DNA of 64,000 bases from Haemaphysalis longicornis (GCA_013339765.2 CM023448.1:28782242-28846241); one strand, 5' to 3'. Positions 1 through 11,765 are shown, counted from the first letter of the stretch. The notes: generated from the letters alone by a model not told the origin. Translations and numbers: made by a program.

Positions 1-540
1 TGGGGGTGGGAAGAAGCTGCGTGTACGCAACAGCTGTGCTGCATGTCGCTAACGTTGTGCTGGTATGAAATTTATACGCGGAAGTCTCACGGCTCCATGC
101 CGCCCTGCCAGCTGTGATCCGTAGTCGATGGTTCGAGTCTGAGTTGGTGTGCTACATACCACGGGGAGGAAAACAGACAGCCACATGTTTGTCCGCTAGA
201 ATAAAGGCCACGTTCTAGCTACCTATGAGGCGACGTATGTCATTCGCTTCGGGGAAGGAGAGTGGGAATTGGGAAGCGTCTGCCTCAACAGCAGCTCGAA
301 TGGCGCGAAAACAACTGAAAGGACGCTGCCACCCGCCGTTGCCAACCTCAAGTTCCAGCGCCTAGATATGCTGGCGAATCTTTCCCAGTTTGAACAGCAA
401 TTTGCCCGAGTGGAACGCTGACGGGAGCCAATAGTATTAATTACCTTAAAAGAGCTTACAGAGCGACATCTTCGACGGTGTCTTTCACTTCTAAGCAAGT
501 GCAAATATGTGGTTGCCTGGTTTATGGCCTGTACCAAAAT

Positions 541-606
541 GCCCGTCTACGAATATGTTGGCGCACATTAAACAACCCCAGGTGGCCGAAATTAATCCGG
601 TGCACG
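541..606 (+). repeat. diverged SINE tail fragment
   Basis: The stretch reading GGCGCACATTAAACAACCCC and then CAGGTGGCCGAAATTAATCC matches the body of the intact SINEs at 60,493 and 30,492. No head, tail or target-site duplication is visible, so this is an old fragment. The rest of 1-1,147 shows no gene. Confidence 0.5.
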
Positions 607-1147
607 GCCGTGCCTGACATCCCAGTTTTAGGTTCGGAGCAGTAAACTCCCAATCCAATCTGTTTATGCGTGCACGGGTGGGAATGGGGGGAAAGCGGGA
701 GGGTGGGGGCGTGCACGTGCAGTATTGGTTTCATGTCCTTACTGAGGACATATTAGAAGAATAAGATGCCTTCCGACGCCGGAGGAAGCAGACAGGTCTA
801 TGCTTGCCCGTTAGAACGAAACTCGGTTCCGTTCAAGTTTCATTTAGGTAAATGGTTAGGAAGTATGCTCAATTGAACATAAGAAACCGTGTTTTGTCTA
901 GGGCTCTCCGTGGACGCAGTCCAGCTTCGCAGGTCACCCCTCTTCACAAAATGGAAAGGCACTAATTTGTTTGCGAATGGAAACATATGCACCAGAAGAA
1001 GGCAGCCGGCAATACAGGAAGCCAACGCTATTAGTATTCTTGACGATACCCGGAGGAATCTTGGCGCGAATGGAACTTCGTACAGGCGGAACCGGTTCGA
1101 AACGGATAGAGCGATTGGACACCACCGCCTTTGCGCAGCACCCTGTC

Positions 1148-1221
1148 GGCGCCGTGGCTTAGTTGGTTAAAGCGCCTGTCTAGTAAACAGGAGATCGTGA
1201 GTTCGAATCTCACCGGTGCCT
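1148..1221 (+). tRNA. tRNA-Thr (anticodon AGT)
   Basis: A complete cloverleaf can be folded by eye. The seven-base acceptor stem (GGCGCCG with CGGTGCC, one G-U pair) encloses a D arm, an anticodon stem CCTGT/ACAGG with loop CTAGTAA, and a T arm containing GTTCGAATC. The anticodon in the loop is AGT, reading Thr ACU codons. The A box (TGGCTTAGTTGG) and B box are both well preserved. T-runs at about 1,228-1,233 and 1,237-1,248 are Pol III terminators. There is no intron, and no CCA is encoded, as expected in a eukaryote. Several overlapping ORFs here are artefacts of the tRNA. Likely a functional gene; a well-preserved tRNA-derived pseudogene is the alternative. Confidence 0.93.
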
Positions 1222-2340
1222 GCTGTGTTTTTTGTTCTTTTTTTTTTTGTTCTCCGCAGCTCAGGGGTGGAAAGAGGGGATAGGAGAGGAGGAAGTTCGG
1301 GATAGTGCCCACACTGTATTATAATATGAAGTAGGGTACCAGGTTGTCAACGGCACTGGCATTCGGCAGATTGTTGACTTGGAAACATACGATGCAAGAG
1401 AACTCGGCATCGATACGTCAACACAGCGAACGACAAAAGAAAAGCGACCGAGAGAGCAGAGAGAGAGAGAGCGTAAAGACAGCTGCCTTCGAGTGAGGGT
1501 GGGTTGCCTTCGCAACAACGCCGACGCTGTCGGTGTGACGTCAAGCCGAAGCGCGTCACACAAACCTGGCTTCGTTTCGTCTCCTACAGGTCTCTAGACG
1601 CCAAGGAAGCAGACTAAAGTTGCGCATTGGGCCGATACTCAGTTTGCGAGGGAGAGCGACAAAATGCTCACGCATTCTTAAAGGTTCACCAATACATCGT
1701 CTACACATTTTTTAGCAAGAGCTTATGATAACAGGGTGGTCAGCCGCCCTTGTGGCCGTGTTCCTTCAACGGATTCACGCAAGCTGTACCAATGCTTTGA
1801 AGCTGCGGAGACGAGCTGGTCAGCGCGGGCACTTACTGTTCAGAGGGCGAGTTGTTGGGGTTAGGTGGGGCTAGAAAACACGACTAAATGGTGTTTTGAC
1901 ACGTGATTTGCAGAGTGGCCAGTAGGGTAAAGGATGATCATGAGGTACGTGAGAGGGTTATGGATTCTTGAAGTGGTGTCAACGCGTGCTGCATTGCTGT
2001 TCCGTGCCACAAGGGTGTCTCCATATTGAGTTCTTCTATTGGAGTTAGGAATGCCAAGAAATGAAGTTCGGAGGTCACAGCGTGGCTGCCCTTGTTCCTG
2101 AAAAGCCTGAGTGGTCTGGACTCAGACAGCAGTGATTCTTCAGCAAGCCTATCTGTTTTGCTTTTGGCGATATCTTGAAAGGGCTGCGGAGTGTTCTCAT
2201 GTGCCACTGAAGGGAATCTGGCCAATAGTCGCGATCTATCCCGAGCGGATCGTCCACTTCCACCGGGCAACAATTCCTCGCACGAGAGAAAAAAAGGTCA
2301 TCTCCACACACGTGAAAGCTGGGGAGGTGCGAAGCAAGCT

Positions 2341-2611
2341 GTATATAAGTGTATTCAAAAATTGTAAGGTTCCTTGGACACTCGGCGCGCGCTCATTGGA
2401 CGCCGGAGAAGCGTTGGTGAGAGGAGCAATCGCGCGCTTGCTACCGCTGGGTTGGCACCTTCTGTTGCGTTGAACCGGATTTTAAGCAATTTGCATGCAC
2501 TATATGCCCCAGTTTTCGGTGGTGCCAGGGGCAACGCGAGGCGCAGTGCCCGCGCCTCGCCCTGGAAGCTGGTCCTCGGTGATCGAAACGAGACCCTGGC
2601 ACAAGGTAAGT
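2341..2611 (+). promoter_or_regulatory. possible promoter and 5' exon with splice donor
   Basis: A TATATAAG box at about 2,342 is followed 260 bases later by a strong splice donor, GGTAAGT, at 2,605-2,611. The interval is GC-rich and lacks in-frame coding signal, as a noncoding first exon or a repeat-borne promoter would. No acceptor or coding exon can be linked to it downstream. It could equally be part of a degraded repeat. Confidence 0.25.
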
Positions 2612-2769
2612 ATGCCTTTTCTTGTTCGACCGACCACCCGACCCGATTAGGCCGAGAGCCGACAGCCGGTGGGTATTTGAGTGTAACAGAATTAAACCCG
2701 TGTACAAACAGCTTCTGCTTGTGCTTGACGATTGCTGAAGCGGACAGGGACCGTTCCATAAATCTTTAA

Positions 2770-5700
2770 ATCGTTTTTATGTTATTTTGAACCCGTTTTT
2801 TTTATTACACAGTTGGGTTTTTACCATCGAGTTGTCCCAGTGTGTTCTTTTTGCACGCGTTTTTGCCCACGGAGATGAAACGTTCTTGCGCGAGGCTTTG
2901 GAAAACGATTGTCCCGGTGTTTTCTTTTAGTACGCGTTACGTTCTAGCGCGAGCGTTTGAAAAACAAGGGTCCCGGTCATTTTTTGTACCACGACTACAT
3001 GAGGCGACGGTGACAGAAGACGACGACAACAGGAGACGCCGACAGCCAAGCCCCAAAGGAGCTTCGCCTCTAAAATCTTTGGGCAAGTTTATACGCTATC
3101 TGGTAGGCATCGAGCGGTTTTTGTCTGCGGAATTTGTGGCTCCCTAAGCAAGAGCCCTGGATGCACTTGAGATACGTTTCAGAACCCATTCAGATTAGAA
3201 AATCAAAGTAGCAGAATGGATTGCAAAGTTCCTTAATTGCTTTCATATTTGTACCATTAGGAAGTTCTTAGGTCTCCTTGAACTTTGTTTTCGGGGGCAC
3301 TCAGAAATCACAGCGGTTTGAATTAACCTGTTCAGAGAACTCAGTGTTCACCGTGAAATAAATGTCGTTTCAACTACAACTAAATGATTTTTTTTTACAA
3401 GGTACTAACATATACGCTCTACAAAGTTCTTCAGGCATGCGGAATATTTCGGACGAATAGCCGTACTTCATAATGCCTCACACAACTGCATTGGAGCGAG
3501 AATAGTGGCTATTATTTAGTACAGTCTGCTACAATGCTTGCAATAACACCACTATTTTGATTAGGTTGGGCTCGGAGCAGCTCGAGCTGACATATTTTGT
3601 TTTATCGTTTGCTTGTAAGTCGAATTTTAAATGCTACAAGAGAGAACATGTGCACAGTCGTCAAAAAAATTGTGGTTGATCCCTCTTTCATAGGAATCGG
3701 TAAAACACGAAAGTGAAAGCTGCCTTCACAGGAGCAGTTGAATGTTAAAGGAACCTCCTTCATGTACGAAGGGTTGGTTGAAGAGCCTGACCCCGCCAGA
3801 TGAAGTGGTGCCGACAAGCAAGAAAAAAAATAGCAGGTTTATTCCAGGCCAACAAAACCAAAAATGACGTGCCCAGAAACAGCAGTTTGAAACAGAACGC
3901 GGAGGGTGCCTGAATTCACGCGTGTCCCCCGTACGCGAAGGCGCTGGCATCGAGACGACAGCAGTCGGCGCTCATTAGCGTCATGAATCGCTACATCGCT
4001 TCGCCGCTCCTAGACGGTAGCAATATCTGAATAAAAGTCATAGGGAAGGACATAAGGCGCGTTTGTAGAGCTGCTCACGTCTCTGCTCGTAGCGCAAACG
4101 GTAGAGCCCCAAGTACCCCCGTTGCGATGAGAGGGTTCGAGAGGGCACGAGCGCAAATTCGGCGCCGCAACATCAATTGCACTTTTTCTGGCGACGTCAC
4201 TTCCATGACGGATATCACGTGAGTGAGTTCTTGGTGTACCCGGGAATAAAACACTTTCGTGTTAAAAAGTGCGAAGGCTTACTTCGATTTTTTACGGCTT
4301 CAATTCGAGGTATTTCAGGTCGCGAGAACGCCTTTTTCCACTTTTATAGAAGAGCTACGACGTACGTTGCATTGTTGCTAGTTGGAAAAGTGTCACCCGC
4401 AAAAAAAAATAGAAAGAAAAAACGCTTTGCAGTAAAGCCAGCTACACAGCGGAGCCCGGAAAAACAGGCAGTGCGGATGATTCTTCAGCGGCGAATCATC
4501 TTTGCACGTTATGCCCGAAATTGCAGCTGCAGAGGAGGCACACGAAAGTACCTGGAAGAGAAAACCATTTAACTCGACTGCCTCCACGTGACTAGTGGCG
4601 CTCGCTGCTCGCAGATTACGCCGAGCCATTTTAAAAGGTAGGCGCTGTTGCAGGTGTTTACATCTCCCTGGCGAACAGTTCTGTCGTTTTGCCCTGTTAT
4701 CGCTTTTTGCCACCATCACTGCACCGCCGCTGTAACCACGTGACTTCGCCATTCAATCATGCTTAACCCGGCAAGAGGATAACAGAGACAACGCTGAGAA
4801 ATTCTTTTTTGACAACTATACTTATAGGCAATAAGGCGCAAAACAAATAAAAAGATGCAGTGCGGTGTAAGATTCACCTAAAATAGACTTTTTAAATAAA
4901 TTGCAAGAACAATTTTATAAAGTGGTTCTATCGGCACTTGTTCTTTTTCCTAAATTTACTAATATTTTACCTCAGATGTAAGAATCTCCCTTTCCAAAAG
5001 AAAGTTCCTTTATATGGAATAACTATCTTAACCCCATGGGACGTGTATCGCTTTCCTGATCACTTCATCTGCCCCCAATAAACTTCTGACAATTTCACAA
5101 AACATCCACTCGACTAATGTGCGAGGTACCAATAACTACAAAATCTTCAGCAACACAGGCCGGCAGTGAATCCTAGATAACTCAATGTCGTCGAGCACGA
5201 CTTCCTCAAGAAAGTGTACGTTTCGTGATTACCTTCGGCGGTGCTTATAAGCCCCCACAAAATAAGCCAAGGCAACGGAATTGTTCCCGACGAGACAAAC
5301 AGTCAACAAACGGACTGATACATTCAGGAGGCCAATGTCGAAATCTCCTGGGTCGGCACAGTCGCGCTGAATAAAGCAACGGCGATACCGATCTTATTGG
5401 TAACTACGGCAGCGCCCATGCAAGGCCTTGGGCCGAAGTGCGCCATTGACACTTAACGCCCTTGTGAATGCGTATCGCCGGCTGCATGGCAGCATAGGTG
5501 AAAGTTGCCTGTAAATAGGACGTCACGTATACACTGGAAAATATTGTAGGTTGCGCCACTTGCGACAGCCAATACAGAACCAAGAGTGACGCTGTGGACA
5601 GGCGGTGCTGAGGGCAGCTCATGTTTGCGTCGCCTGATTTGCATTCAGTTCTGTTACGTGCGCTCCGGTTGATGTCATACTGTGGCGAATGCGTAAGGCC

Positions 5701-6455
5701 ACGACAGTGACTGCTCGGCGATCTCATCAGAACTGCGCACAAGTGCACGAGCTGCACGTTAAGTTTCTTTGAGAAGCAAGATCGCTGTTAGAGATTTTTT
5801 TTTCACTGCAGGAGGACAGCCGAGTGAGTGTAAAGGAGAAGGTGGAGGTTCATAGGCGAGGGGTTATATTAGGCGGAGAAATTAAGTCATAATATTGTGA
5901 CGGAAAGTTGATTGGAGTGAACTTGCGCTGCGCAATGATTATAATGAACACAAGAACTTAGAAGGAGCAATCAGCAATGTGACACGCGCACACGATCGTC
6001 GGCGGATTGAATGCCGCGCTGTGTGCTCTGCACGCGTTTATTTAAAGGGGTCAGGTTTTCACTTTGAGATCTATTTAGATCGGCCAACCTTTTGATTAAA
6101 CCGAGACAGCCGCACAGCACCCTTTCCCCATCAAGGCGAGATTTCCTGCGAAAGCGCGGGAGGAAACAAAACTAGACAACTAAAGAGGCACATGGATCGC
6201 GGCAATGAAAGAATTCGTACTATCACTTCCAAGTCACATTATTACAATAATATAAAATGTCATTAATAAAAATAAATATTGGAACATACCACCCCAGTTC
6301 ATGACATTTTCGAAATTAGCGCCGTTTTTAGTACACATCATATTGGCCGCATTTTGCTTCGCCGTGTGTGCAGTTGTTCCGAAAGGTTCCTGAAGATACC
6401 AAGGATGTGAACAATTGAGAAACACATAACCGAGCATTTACCACATATCAAATTA
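2770..6455. other. intergenic, no gene recognised
   Basis: Open frames here are short, overlap on both strands and show no recognisable domain. Bases 2,840-3,000 hold two diverged ~85-bp tandem units. The sequence ending at about 3,073 (AGAGGCGAAGCTCC on the minus strand, beside a T-run) may be another hairpin-type element end. At 4,090-4,140 there is a weak tRNA-like stretch. Confidence 0.5.
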
Positions 6456-6458
6456 CGT

Positions 6459-8775
6459 ATTCACAGGGCTTTGGACCGCGCGGCGGCGACGACTCCATAT
6501 TTGAGGTTGCACTCTGCCGCGCGGTCAGCGCGTTTCCCGACGCGAAATATGGTTTGCGGCGTGGTGCTGGCAAGATCATTCGTGTGGACGGTGTTTTTTC
6601 TCGTGATTAATCGGTTTGCGAATGCCTTGTCGTAACGAGTAGCTAGCACTGTTTTCGCTTCGAAATTTCGGACTGCGCTTGTCTTCTACAACCGCAGACC
6701 CGAAGCAGGCCGCACGACAAAATTAAGCGCGCCGGGATTTTTGTAGATTTTGAGAGCTACAGCACGCTACCTCGGGAAATCTTCGCGGGGTGACCAGTTT
6801 TGACCTTGAGAGCTAGAGGTCAAACCACACCCCCTTCAGCAAGCGCCCGGATGGGAGCAGCGCCCGATGGCAGGGAGAGATAGGCGAGGAGGGAAGGGAG
6901 ACACGCGCGGAACCCGTGCCGCCACCGCCTTCGCCGCCAGGGAAAAGTGCGCGTGACGAAGGAAGACGACGTGCGCGGAAAGCGAATGGAGTAGAACGAA
7001 CATCCAGCTGTTGGCGCTCGTACAGCGGCGACGCTTAAACAACGCCGTGAGGCGAAAAAGAGGAAATACGCTACTGTTGCTTCCACCTTCGTTACCTTCA
7101 AGTCTTACGCGTTCGTGGGAACTTCCTTCGCTTTTTCTTTCCTTTCTCTGTTTCGAAGCGATGGCTAGGGCAGTGCTTGAAGACGGGTTGTCTTCATTCG
7201 GCGAATTCCCGAAGAAGTTATCGATAATATGGCTAATCAGTACCGAATCTGTTGAAGCCCGTTTCATTCAGGTGGGCCCCAGGACGATGGGCGTCGGATC
7301 TTTCACCTCGCACCTCGTCACATGTTTGAAACATTCCGCAGTGCTTAAAATGTTCACAAATTAAGGTAGCCGGCGTACTTTATGGATGAGACTAACCATA
7401 CTGGGCGCCCAGCCTCAACATGGGCTACTTTGAGTGCTGAGGTGAACGCACGCCTACATTCAATGTCGCTTCCCGGGTATTGCGGGCATCCAATTCTTCT
7501 TCGTCGCCCTCAACTGCTCTCTGATGACCAAGAGTGTTACGTGATCTGACACTAAAGCTTGACGCTGGGTACACGGTGTGACTACTTCAAAAACAGCGCA
7601 GAGACGAAAACGTATGCAGGGACAAACTAGAGCACTCTTTGTCACTTGTCTCTGCGAAGTAGCCAAAGCGTGTTCCATAATCTTGTTCTTATAATTTCCG
7701 CTTCGTCTTTAGCGAAAGGAAAACACTTGAAAATCACCGGTGGGGTCTTTGTCGTCGCCACCATACGTAACTTTATCACGTACTTACCTCGCCATGGATT
7801 TCACCCACACCCTGTGCGTAATCCGCTAAATTGGGAGCTCAAATGGACGACCTTCGTGCGTTCAACGCACAGAACACTATCGCCAGAGCACCTCACCGTC
7901 TGAAAACTCCTCAAGAAGCGCGCAACATGCCTGGGTGGCACGGTAAAACCAGCTCATCCCCTACGCCACCACCACATTAAATACCCTCGCAGCCTTGGGG
8001 GAAGAAATTTTCTCAACTCGAGCTACGGTCGTTTCAAACAACGCAGGAAATAAGGAAATCGGCGCACGGGGATGCCACCGAGATAGCGCGAAATCGCTGG
8101 AACGGACCGGGTTATGCCAATTATGCACGCCGCCGGCCGCGCCTGCCAAACCGTTGGACAGTTGCATTCGTCGCACGAAATCATACCGTCTTCAAGCACT
8201 GCCCTGGCCTTGGCTTCAAAACAGCAAAATACGGGTTCAATTCCCGGCCGTGGCGGCCGCTTTTCTGATGGAGGCGAAAAGCAAAAGCGCCCGTGTGTAC
8301 GAGAATTGGGCGCACGTTAAAGATGCCCAGGTGGCCAAAATTAATCCGGAGCCCTCCACTACGGCGCGCCTCATCGCCTGCGTTGTGTCGGCGCGTTAAG
8401 CGCTGCAATCAATCGAAACAGCAAAATAAAAAAAAAAAAAGATTGCCCTACGCGCTTGATTTTGTCGTGCGGCCTGCTTCGGGTCTGCGATTGTAGGAGA
8501 CGTGAACAGCGCAGTCCGGAATTTCGAAGCGAAAACAGTGCTAGCTACTCGTTACGACAAGGCATTCTCAAACACACAAGTCACGCAGAAAAAACACCGT
8601 CCACACGAACGTTCTTGCCAGCACCACGCCGCAAACCACGTTTCGCGTCAGGAAACGCGCTGCCCGCGCGGCGGAGTGCAGCCTCAAATATTGCGTCGTC
8701 GCCGCCTATTTTGCGCTTTCAGTTTCCATTGCGCAGGTAGCGCCGCCGCGCCGTCCAAAGCCCTGTGAATACACC
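6459..8775. mobile_element. 2.3-kb element with ~300-bp terminal inverted repeats, left copy
   Basis: Bases 6,459-6,740 and 8,456-8,775 are inverted copies of each other. Outer ends read GTATTCACAGGGCTTTGG and CCAAAGCCCTGTGAATAC; inner ends contain AGACCCGAAGCAGGCC and its complement. The interior has no transposase, so it is non-autonomous and foldback-like. A SINE has inserted at 8,232 in this arm only. No clear target-site duplication was seen, so the superfamily is unknown. Confidence 0.65.
8232..8415 (+). mobile_element. 5'-truncated tRNA-derived SINE, left arm only
   Basis: The element starts within the B-box region (GGGTTCAATTCCCGGCC), so the A-box head is missing, and runs through the family body to a CAATC-type tail. 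It is flanked by the 13-bp duplication AAACAGCAAAATA at 8,219-8,231 and 8,416-8,428. The right arm has an unoccupied site here, going straight from TTCGAAACAG to other sequence. It therefore inserted after the two arms diverged. Confidence 0.85.
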
Positions 8776-9288
8776 CTATACTTTGCAGTTTATTGGCCCC
8801 TTTAATGACAAAGCCCAGCGTACGAAATATCAGTGGTACAAAGAAAAGCAGTATGGCACAAAGCTTTTTCGCAGTGTGCGGAAGTGCAAAAAGGTTTTTC
8901 CAGGCTCATGGCGACATCAAAAATTACCACTCTAACATAGCCCCCTCCTACAACGCTATGCAGGTGCGGTTATATTAATGGGAAATTACCTGCTCGAGTA
9001 CATTTTGATGCCGCCTACAAGCATCCTGTACCGATACGAAAAGTGTTCCACATTCATACAGATGTGCCTAACGGCCTAGCTTGCTTCTTTTAAAAATACC
9101 GTATTCAAACAATTCTAAGCACACCCTTCTTCTACGACCACAATGCCCGAATTGAAAGGCGTGCTTAGTTTCGGGAAACCTCTATCCTCAACCCACCCCC
9201 ACTCCCCGCCGCTTCTTTTCGTGGCTGTGTCTCGACAAGGCGGGATCAAGGAATAATGCTTTATTTGGCAAACATAAAAGAAAAAAAA

Positions 9289-10186
9289 TTCCCCCGCACC
9301 TCCCCGAAGGGAATCGTGCAGAAATGCGAATGCATTGGGTGCACCGATGAGTGTGTTGCGAGTAATGGCGTAATTAATGACGAGAGTGTGAACGTAATCA
9401 TTTATTCATCAGCACCTGTTTGTGTTATCGTTGTACCTGACGGCCACAATCACTGCCTTGTGACCGCTAAAGTGCACGGTCAAAGGGTCTTTGAGAAGCA
9501 TACGCGCGTCACAGTTCTCGCGTAAAGACCAGATCACTGCAACTCCCGTGAATGGTAGTGGGGCACGTGTCGAAGCCGGCAGAAGAGACAATGCATAGAC
9601 TGCCTGGTCGCATGTACTCGACCAGCCACTCGCCACTCTTCTTGCGCACGTCAACGTTGAAGTTCGCCAACCAAGACTATGGGGTCCAGAGGGTTTGGAG
9701 CGCACGCGCACACTTTCCATAGCCGCGTTCAGCTGCGCGCAACGGCGTCTCGAGCGAGGTTGGGCGCGAGGTACACGGTCACCACAAAGACTCCGTCTCC
9801 GGTGTAGGCAAGGGTGTACCAGTCCTTGTACGGAGACGTGTCTCGAACGGGAGACGTGGCAACGGCGTGCGATATCAAGGTCCCATACACGTTAGACACG
9901 AGACTAACACCGCAGTACTCGCCGTCCTTGCCGCTTCGAGCAAACTAGTACAGCTCGCTTCAAGCGCATACGTTCGGCATTGAGCGCGGAGAGATAACAC
10001 CTGCGGGCGCACGCCGACGGAGCACGACAACCCCCGACTAAGAAATGCATTCGCATTTACGACGACGACGACGACGAAGGCAGAACTACGAGGCGCGCGC
10101 TCACGTGCGCTCGCGCTGGGGGAATGCAGGCGCACGCCGCTCGATGGACGCAAGACAACCCCTGACTAATAAATGCATTCGCATTT
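9289..10186 (-). mobile_element. Helentron-like element A, left arm only
   Basis: Read on the minus strand, it starts AAATGCGAATGCATTT at 10,186, directly against a T-run. It ends with a palindrome GCATTCGCATTT, then a TTCCCTTCGGGGA hairpin, then another T-run at 9,289. The right arm lacks it and shows only a short A-run at the site. It carries remnants of an endonuclease ORF near its 3' end and a second internal copy of the 5' terminus at about 10,043-10,058. Insertion between T bases, hairpin ends and this cargo fit a Helentron deletion derivative. Confidence 0.65.
9412..9920 (-). pseudogene. endonuclease/exonuclease/phosphatase-type domain, Helentron C-terminal remnant
   Basis: Minus-strand translation across frameshifts shows blocks typical of an EEP-fold endonuclease. 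These are a metal-site block near 9,665 (VGDFNVDVRKKSGEW after allowing one extra base), then TIHGSCSDLVFTREN near 9,540, then FSGHKAVIVAV near 9,450, where the His matches the catalytic S/D-H motif. Such domains are fused C-terminally to the Rep-helicase of Helentrons, and also occur in non-LTR retrotransposons. The position, close to the 3' end and on the same strand as the element, fits the Helentron reading. Frameshifts and the absence of Rep or helicase make it non-functional. Confidence 0.6.
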
Positions 10187-10600
10187 AAAACAGGTACAGG
10201 CAGCGAACCGACCGCGTGCGTCTCACACTCAGTTACCCTCATTACCCTCCGAGTCCGTTAGGCCGCCTTGGCCGCCGCTCTCAGTATCCTCCAGCAGGTC
10301 GTCTTCTGTTCTGTTGAAGTGGTTTGTTATTTAAAACTATATGACTTGTCCACAATGTCAACTCTGGCCGGCTTCCACGAGTGTGAAATTCACCTTGCGA
10401 TGGTTGCTTAGAAAAGGGGTGCTTATAGTCCCGTGCGAACTTTTTTCCATTTCTTCCCCTGAAACTCGGGGAGGGTGCTTAGAACGGGGGGGGGGGGGGC
10501 GGAGGGGCTTTGCTGAATTAAAAGATAACTAGGAGCGCATTTGGGTTTATCCAGTTTCCACTGGGTGGCGCTAGCTGTGCAGCAAGCAAGGGTCTTTTTT

Positions 10601-11279
10601 AAATGCGGAGCATTTCTTAGGCTCGCGATGTCACTCGTCAATGTTGTCGGCGCCGTCCACACGCTCACTGCGCATGCGCGTCGCGTCGAGGCGCAGGTGC
10701 GCTTCTCTCCCCCGTACCCTCCTCGCTCTCAAGAACAGGTGCGGCGGTGCGGGAGGATCGCGTGTACCCCGTGCGCTCCGTCGCTATCAACAACAGCTGC
10801 GGCGGTGCGGGGGGAGCGCGTCAGTGCGCGCATGCGTCGTAGCTACCCGTGCGCTGCGTCGCGCTCACCAGTAACGGCGGCAGGGCGTGTACACGTGATA
10901 ACGGCGTGGTGGTTGCGTGGAAAGTTCGCGCGCTTGTGTACGGAAGTGTGCGCATGCGCGTCTCTTCCCCGTACTCGTCTCCCTCGAACGCGGGCGGTGT
11001 GTATATAAGCGGCGGAGCGCGCGTACGGAATTCAGTCAAGGGCGTCTTTGCTTGGCTTTCGCTTGACTTGACGCTTTGCTTGACGGCACCAAGCAATAAA
11101 GACAGACTAACTTTACACTCCTTGTCTTCGCTTCTCCTTCATTCAATAAATAAGAATAATAAAGACAAAATAACAATTAAGCATTCCCAAACCATACCCA
11201 ATTACGCAACATTCACGCGATACCCCCACCACTCTGCGACGCATTTACTCGAGTTCCCCCCGTGGGAAGATGCGGGCGG
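10601..11279 (+). mobile_element. Helentron-like element B with core promoter, left arm only
   Basis: It begins AAATGCGGAGCATTTC immediately after a T-run and ends with GCGACGCATTT, a TTCCCCCCGTGGGAA hairpin and GATGCGGGCGG before the next T-run. The right arm has the uninterrupted T-run site. The GC-rich interior contains GCGCATGCGC sites, a TATA box and an Initiator, then CAATAAAGA, a possible polyadenylation signal, near 11,093. No ORF is recognisable. Confidence 0.65.
11002..11037 (+). promoter_or_regulatory. TATA-Initiator core promoter in element B
   Basis: TATATAAG at 11,002-11,009 is followed by TCAGTC at 11,032-11,037, putting the Initiator A 32 bases from the TATA start, the normal Pol II geometry in arthropods. 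A GCGCATGCGC-type NRF1 site lies upstream near 10,950. Transcription has not been shown. Confidence 0.55.
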
Positions 11280-11394
11280 TTTTTTTTTTAATTTCAATAC
11301 AGTGACTATTGTCTAAAATATCCAAACTAGGACGTAGTGAACCTTTATGTGTATCTGTAAAGCTTTTGTATACGGTAAGCTACACTGGCCGAGG

Positions 11395-11765
11395 TTGAGC
11401 AGTTTCGCGTGAACCCTGAATGGCCATGCTGCGCAAGCGCGAGGAGCCTTGGATTGGATTGGATTGGTTTGGAACAAATTGGATTATATTGGAGTGCGGG
11501 TGTGTAGAGATTCAGTGAATTGGGTCTGCACATTCGCCGGTCTGCGCATTCCAGAGGAGTGACGTCATAGCCGCGGCAGAGCACTGGCGCCGGCGCGTGC
11601 CCAGCTCTGCGCCTCCGTTGCGCAGTATCCAAGTCTGACGCTGCGACGAAGCCGCTTGATAGCCGTTTCGCGTGGCTCCTGGAGAGCCCTGCTGCGCATG
11701 CGCTAGGAGCTGTGACTGTACTGAACTGGACTGTACTGGATTTTATTGGATTGGATTGCATTGGT
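11395..11765. repeat. CCAAT/NRF1/CRE-rich repeat, left copy
   Basis: Two diverged modules each contain a TTTCGCGTG block, a CTGCGCA-GCGC block and an array of ATTGG (CCAAT on the other strand). A CRE palindrome TGACGTCA sits between them at 11,560-11,567. An NRF1-type TGCGCATGCGC lies near 11,692. No ORF is credible. Its ends are not resolved. Confidence 0.6.

Noticed and set aside
1031..1312. ORF spanning the tRNA on the minus strand
   Set aside because: The reading PVRFELTISCLL is the well-known spurious translation of a tRNA gene.
4079..4145. tRNA-like sequence
   Set aside because: A D-arm-like AGCGCAAACGGTAGAGC and a GGTTCGAG block are present, but no acceptor stem or anticodon stem can be paired.
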